DNA of 5,085 nt, taken from positions 1-5,085 of the forward strand of contig JAQCID010000108.1 in assembly GCA_027618855.1 (NCBI GenBank). Reading direction: 5' to 3'. Made by a program: the position numbers and the translations under genes. The DNA is from Bacteroidota bacterium. Its GTDB lineage: Bacteria > Bacteroidota > Bacteroidia > Flavobacteriales_D > Sanyastnellaceae. The notes below the pieces were generated by a model, which was not told the origin of the DNA, made no database searches, and saw only the letters and a list, made by a program, of their open reading frames with translations. Shown here in pieces: positions 4,572 to 5,085 of the stretch (its first letter is position 1; every line of letters begins with the position of its first letter).

Positions 4572-5085
4572 CTTTGATTTCTGACATATCGCACTCCATT
4601 GGGGCGAGATTGATTCTCCTGGTCGTGACATTAACGACCGTACTCTTGAACACCCACTTCCTTGGAGAAAAAGGACTTGGAGAGGTCGCTCTTTTGCAGT
4701 TTGGACTCTTGCTCGTAACGGGAATGGCGGGGTTTGTAGCTGCTGGGGCTGTTGTGTATGTCAGACGATCTCATCGTGCGAGAGATATTCGAAAAGTGGC
4801 GTATCTGTGGTGTGGCGTGTCTGCAATTGTAGCGTCTGGGATCGGGGTCGCGTTGGGTGTGATTCCCACGGAGTGGCTTTACGCTTCTGCAGGCCTGGGT
4901 CTCTTACAAAGCTTGGTGGTTTTTCATTCTCAGCTTCTGATCGCTTCGGGAAGAATTCGTTCAAACAACTACCTCCAAATTGCCCAAACCTCCACCCTGC
5001 TTCTGACTGTATTTGTCACCTACATCCTTTTCGACATCGCCACGCCCAGAGGCTTTATGTGGGCACTTACAGGAGCACTCTCTGT
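4568..5085 (+). CDS. Wzx-like polysaccharide flippase / oligosaccharide translocase (3' partial)
   Basis: The frame stays open from GTG at 4568 to the window end (172 codons). The start overlaps the glycosyltransferase stop as GTGA, suggesting translational coupling; a TTG at 4574 is the alternative. The product is very hydrophobic, with likely membrane helices at residues 14-32, 41-65, 77-99, 103-126 and 141-158. After helix 1 comes LGEKGLGEVALLQ (32-44), the glycine-rich turn typical of the polysaccharide transporter family (MOP superfamily, Wzx/RfbX-like), and after helix 4 ASGRIRSNNYLQIAQ (126-140), also typical. These proteins usually have 12-14 helices and 400-500 residues, so more than half is missing. 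Expected role: flipping undecaprenyl-linked glycan units across the inner membrane, using the product of glycosyltransferases such as the one upstream. Another MOP-superfamily subgroup cannot be excluded. Confidence 0.85.
   Translation, partial: MTLISDISHSIGARLILLVVTLTTVLLNTHFLGEKGLGEVALLQFGLLLVTGMAGFVAAGAVVYVRRSHRARDIRKVAYLWCGVSAIVASGIGVALGVIPTEWLYASAGLGLLQSLVVFHSQLLIASGRIRSNNYLQIAQTSTLLLTVFVTYILFDIATPRGFMWALTGALS

Overview
The window looks like chromosomal DNA of a marine member of the Bacteroidota, probably Flavobacteriales. The grounds are: secreted proteins carrying the 'D-x-TACNY...DGSC' cysteine module and dockerin-like repeats common in that group; a FISUMP domain; no Shine-Dalgarno sequences before the starts; and -7 elements of the Bacteroidota type TAnnTTTG. 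The exact genus cannot be read from the sequence.

Left part (1-1107). The window opens inside a secreted alpha/beta-hydrolase that aligns well with the polyester hydrolase (PETase/cutinase-like) family. It has a complete Ser-Asp-His triad and is fused at its C-terminus to a cysteine module and two dockerin-like calcium-loop repeats. Convergent to it, on the minus strand, is a 50-residue gene for a YqaE/Pmp3-type membrane peptide.

Middle part (1108-3141). An AT-rich stretch holds a 152-aa multi-spanning membrane protein of unknown function. It is followed by a 419-aa secreted protein: signal peptide, an N-terminal 'DGNGDGW' domain, the same cysteine module and dockerin-like pair as the hydrolase, and a C-terminal FISUMP domain. 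The two secreted proteins have different functional domains joined to one common cassette, which suggests a shared surface-attachment or assembly role (inference).

Right part (3142-5085). A minus-strand tRNA-His(GUG) gene has a recognisable promoter and an intrinsic terminator. Divergent from it starts a two-gene plus-strand unit: a GT4-type glycosyltransferase, then, with a GTGA overlap, the N-terminal 172 codons of a multi-spanning Wzx-like polysaccharide flippase cut by the window edge. This pair is the start of a surface-polysaccharide (O-antigen, capsule or exopolysaccharide) cluster: the transferase would build a lipid-linked glycan on the cytoplasmic side and the flippase would move it across the inner membrane.

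No CRISPR array, insertion sequence, phage gene or new defence system is visible. The points most worth following are the PETase-like/dockerin-like fusion, the cassette shared with its neighbour, and the compact divergent promoter between tRNA-His and the glycosyltransferase.
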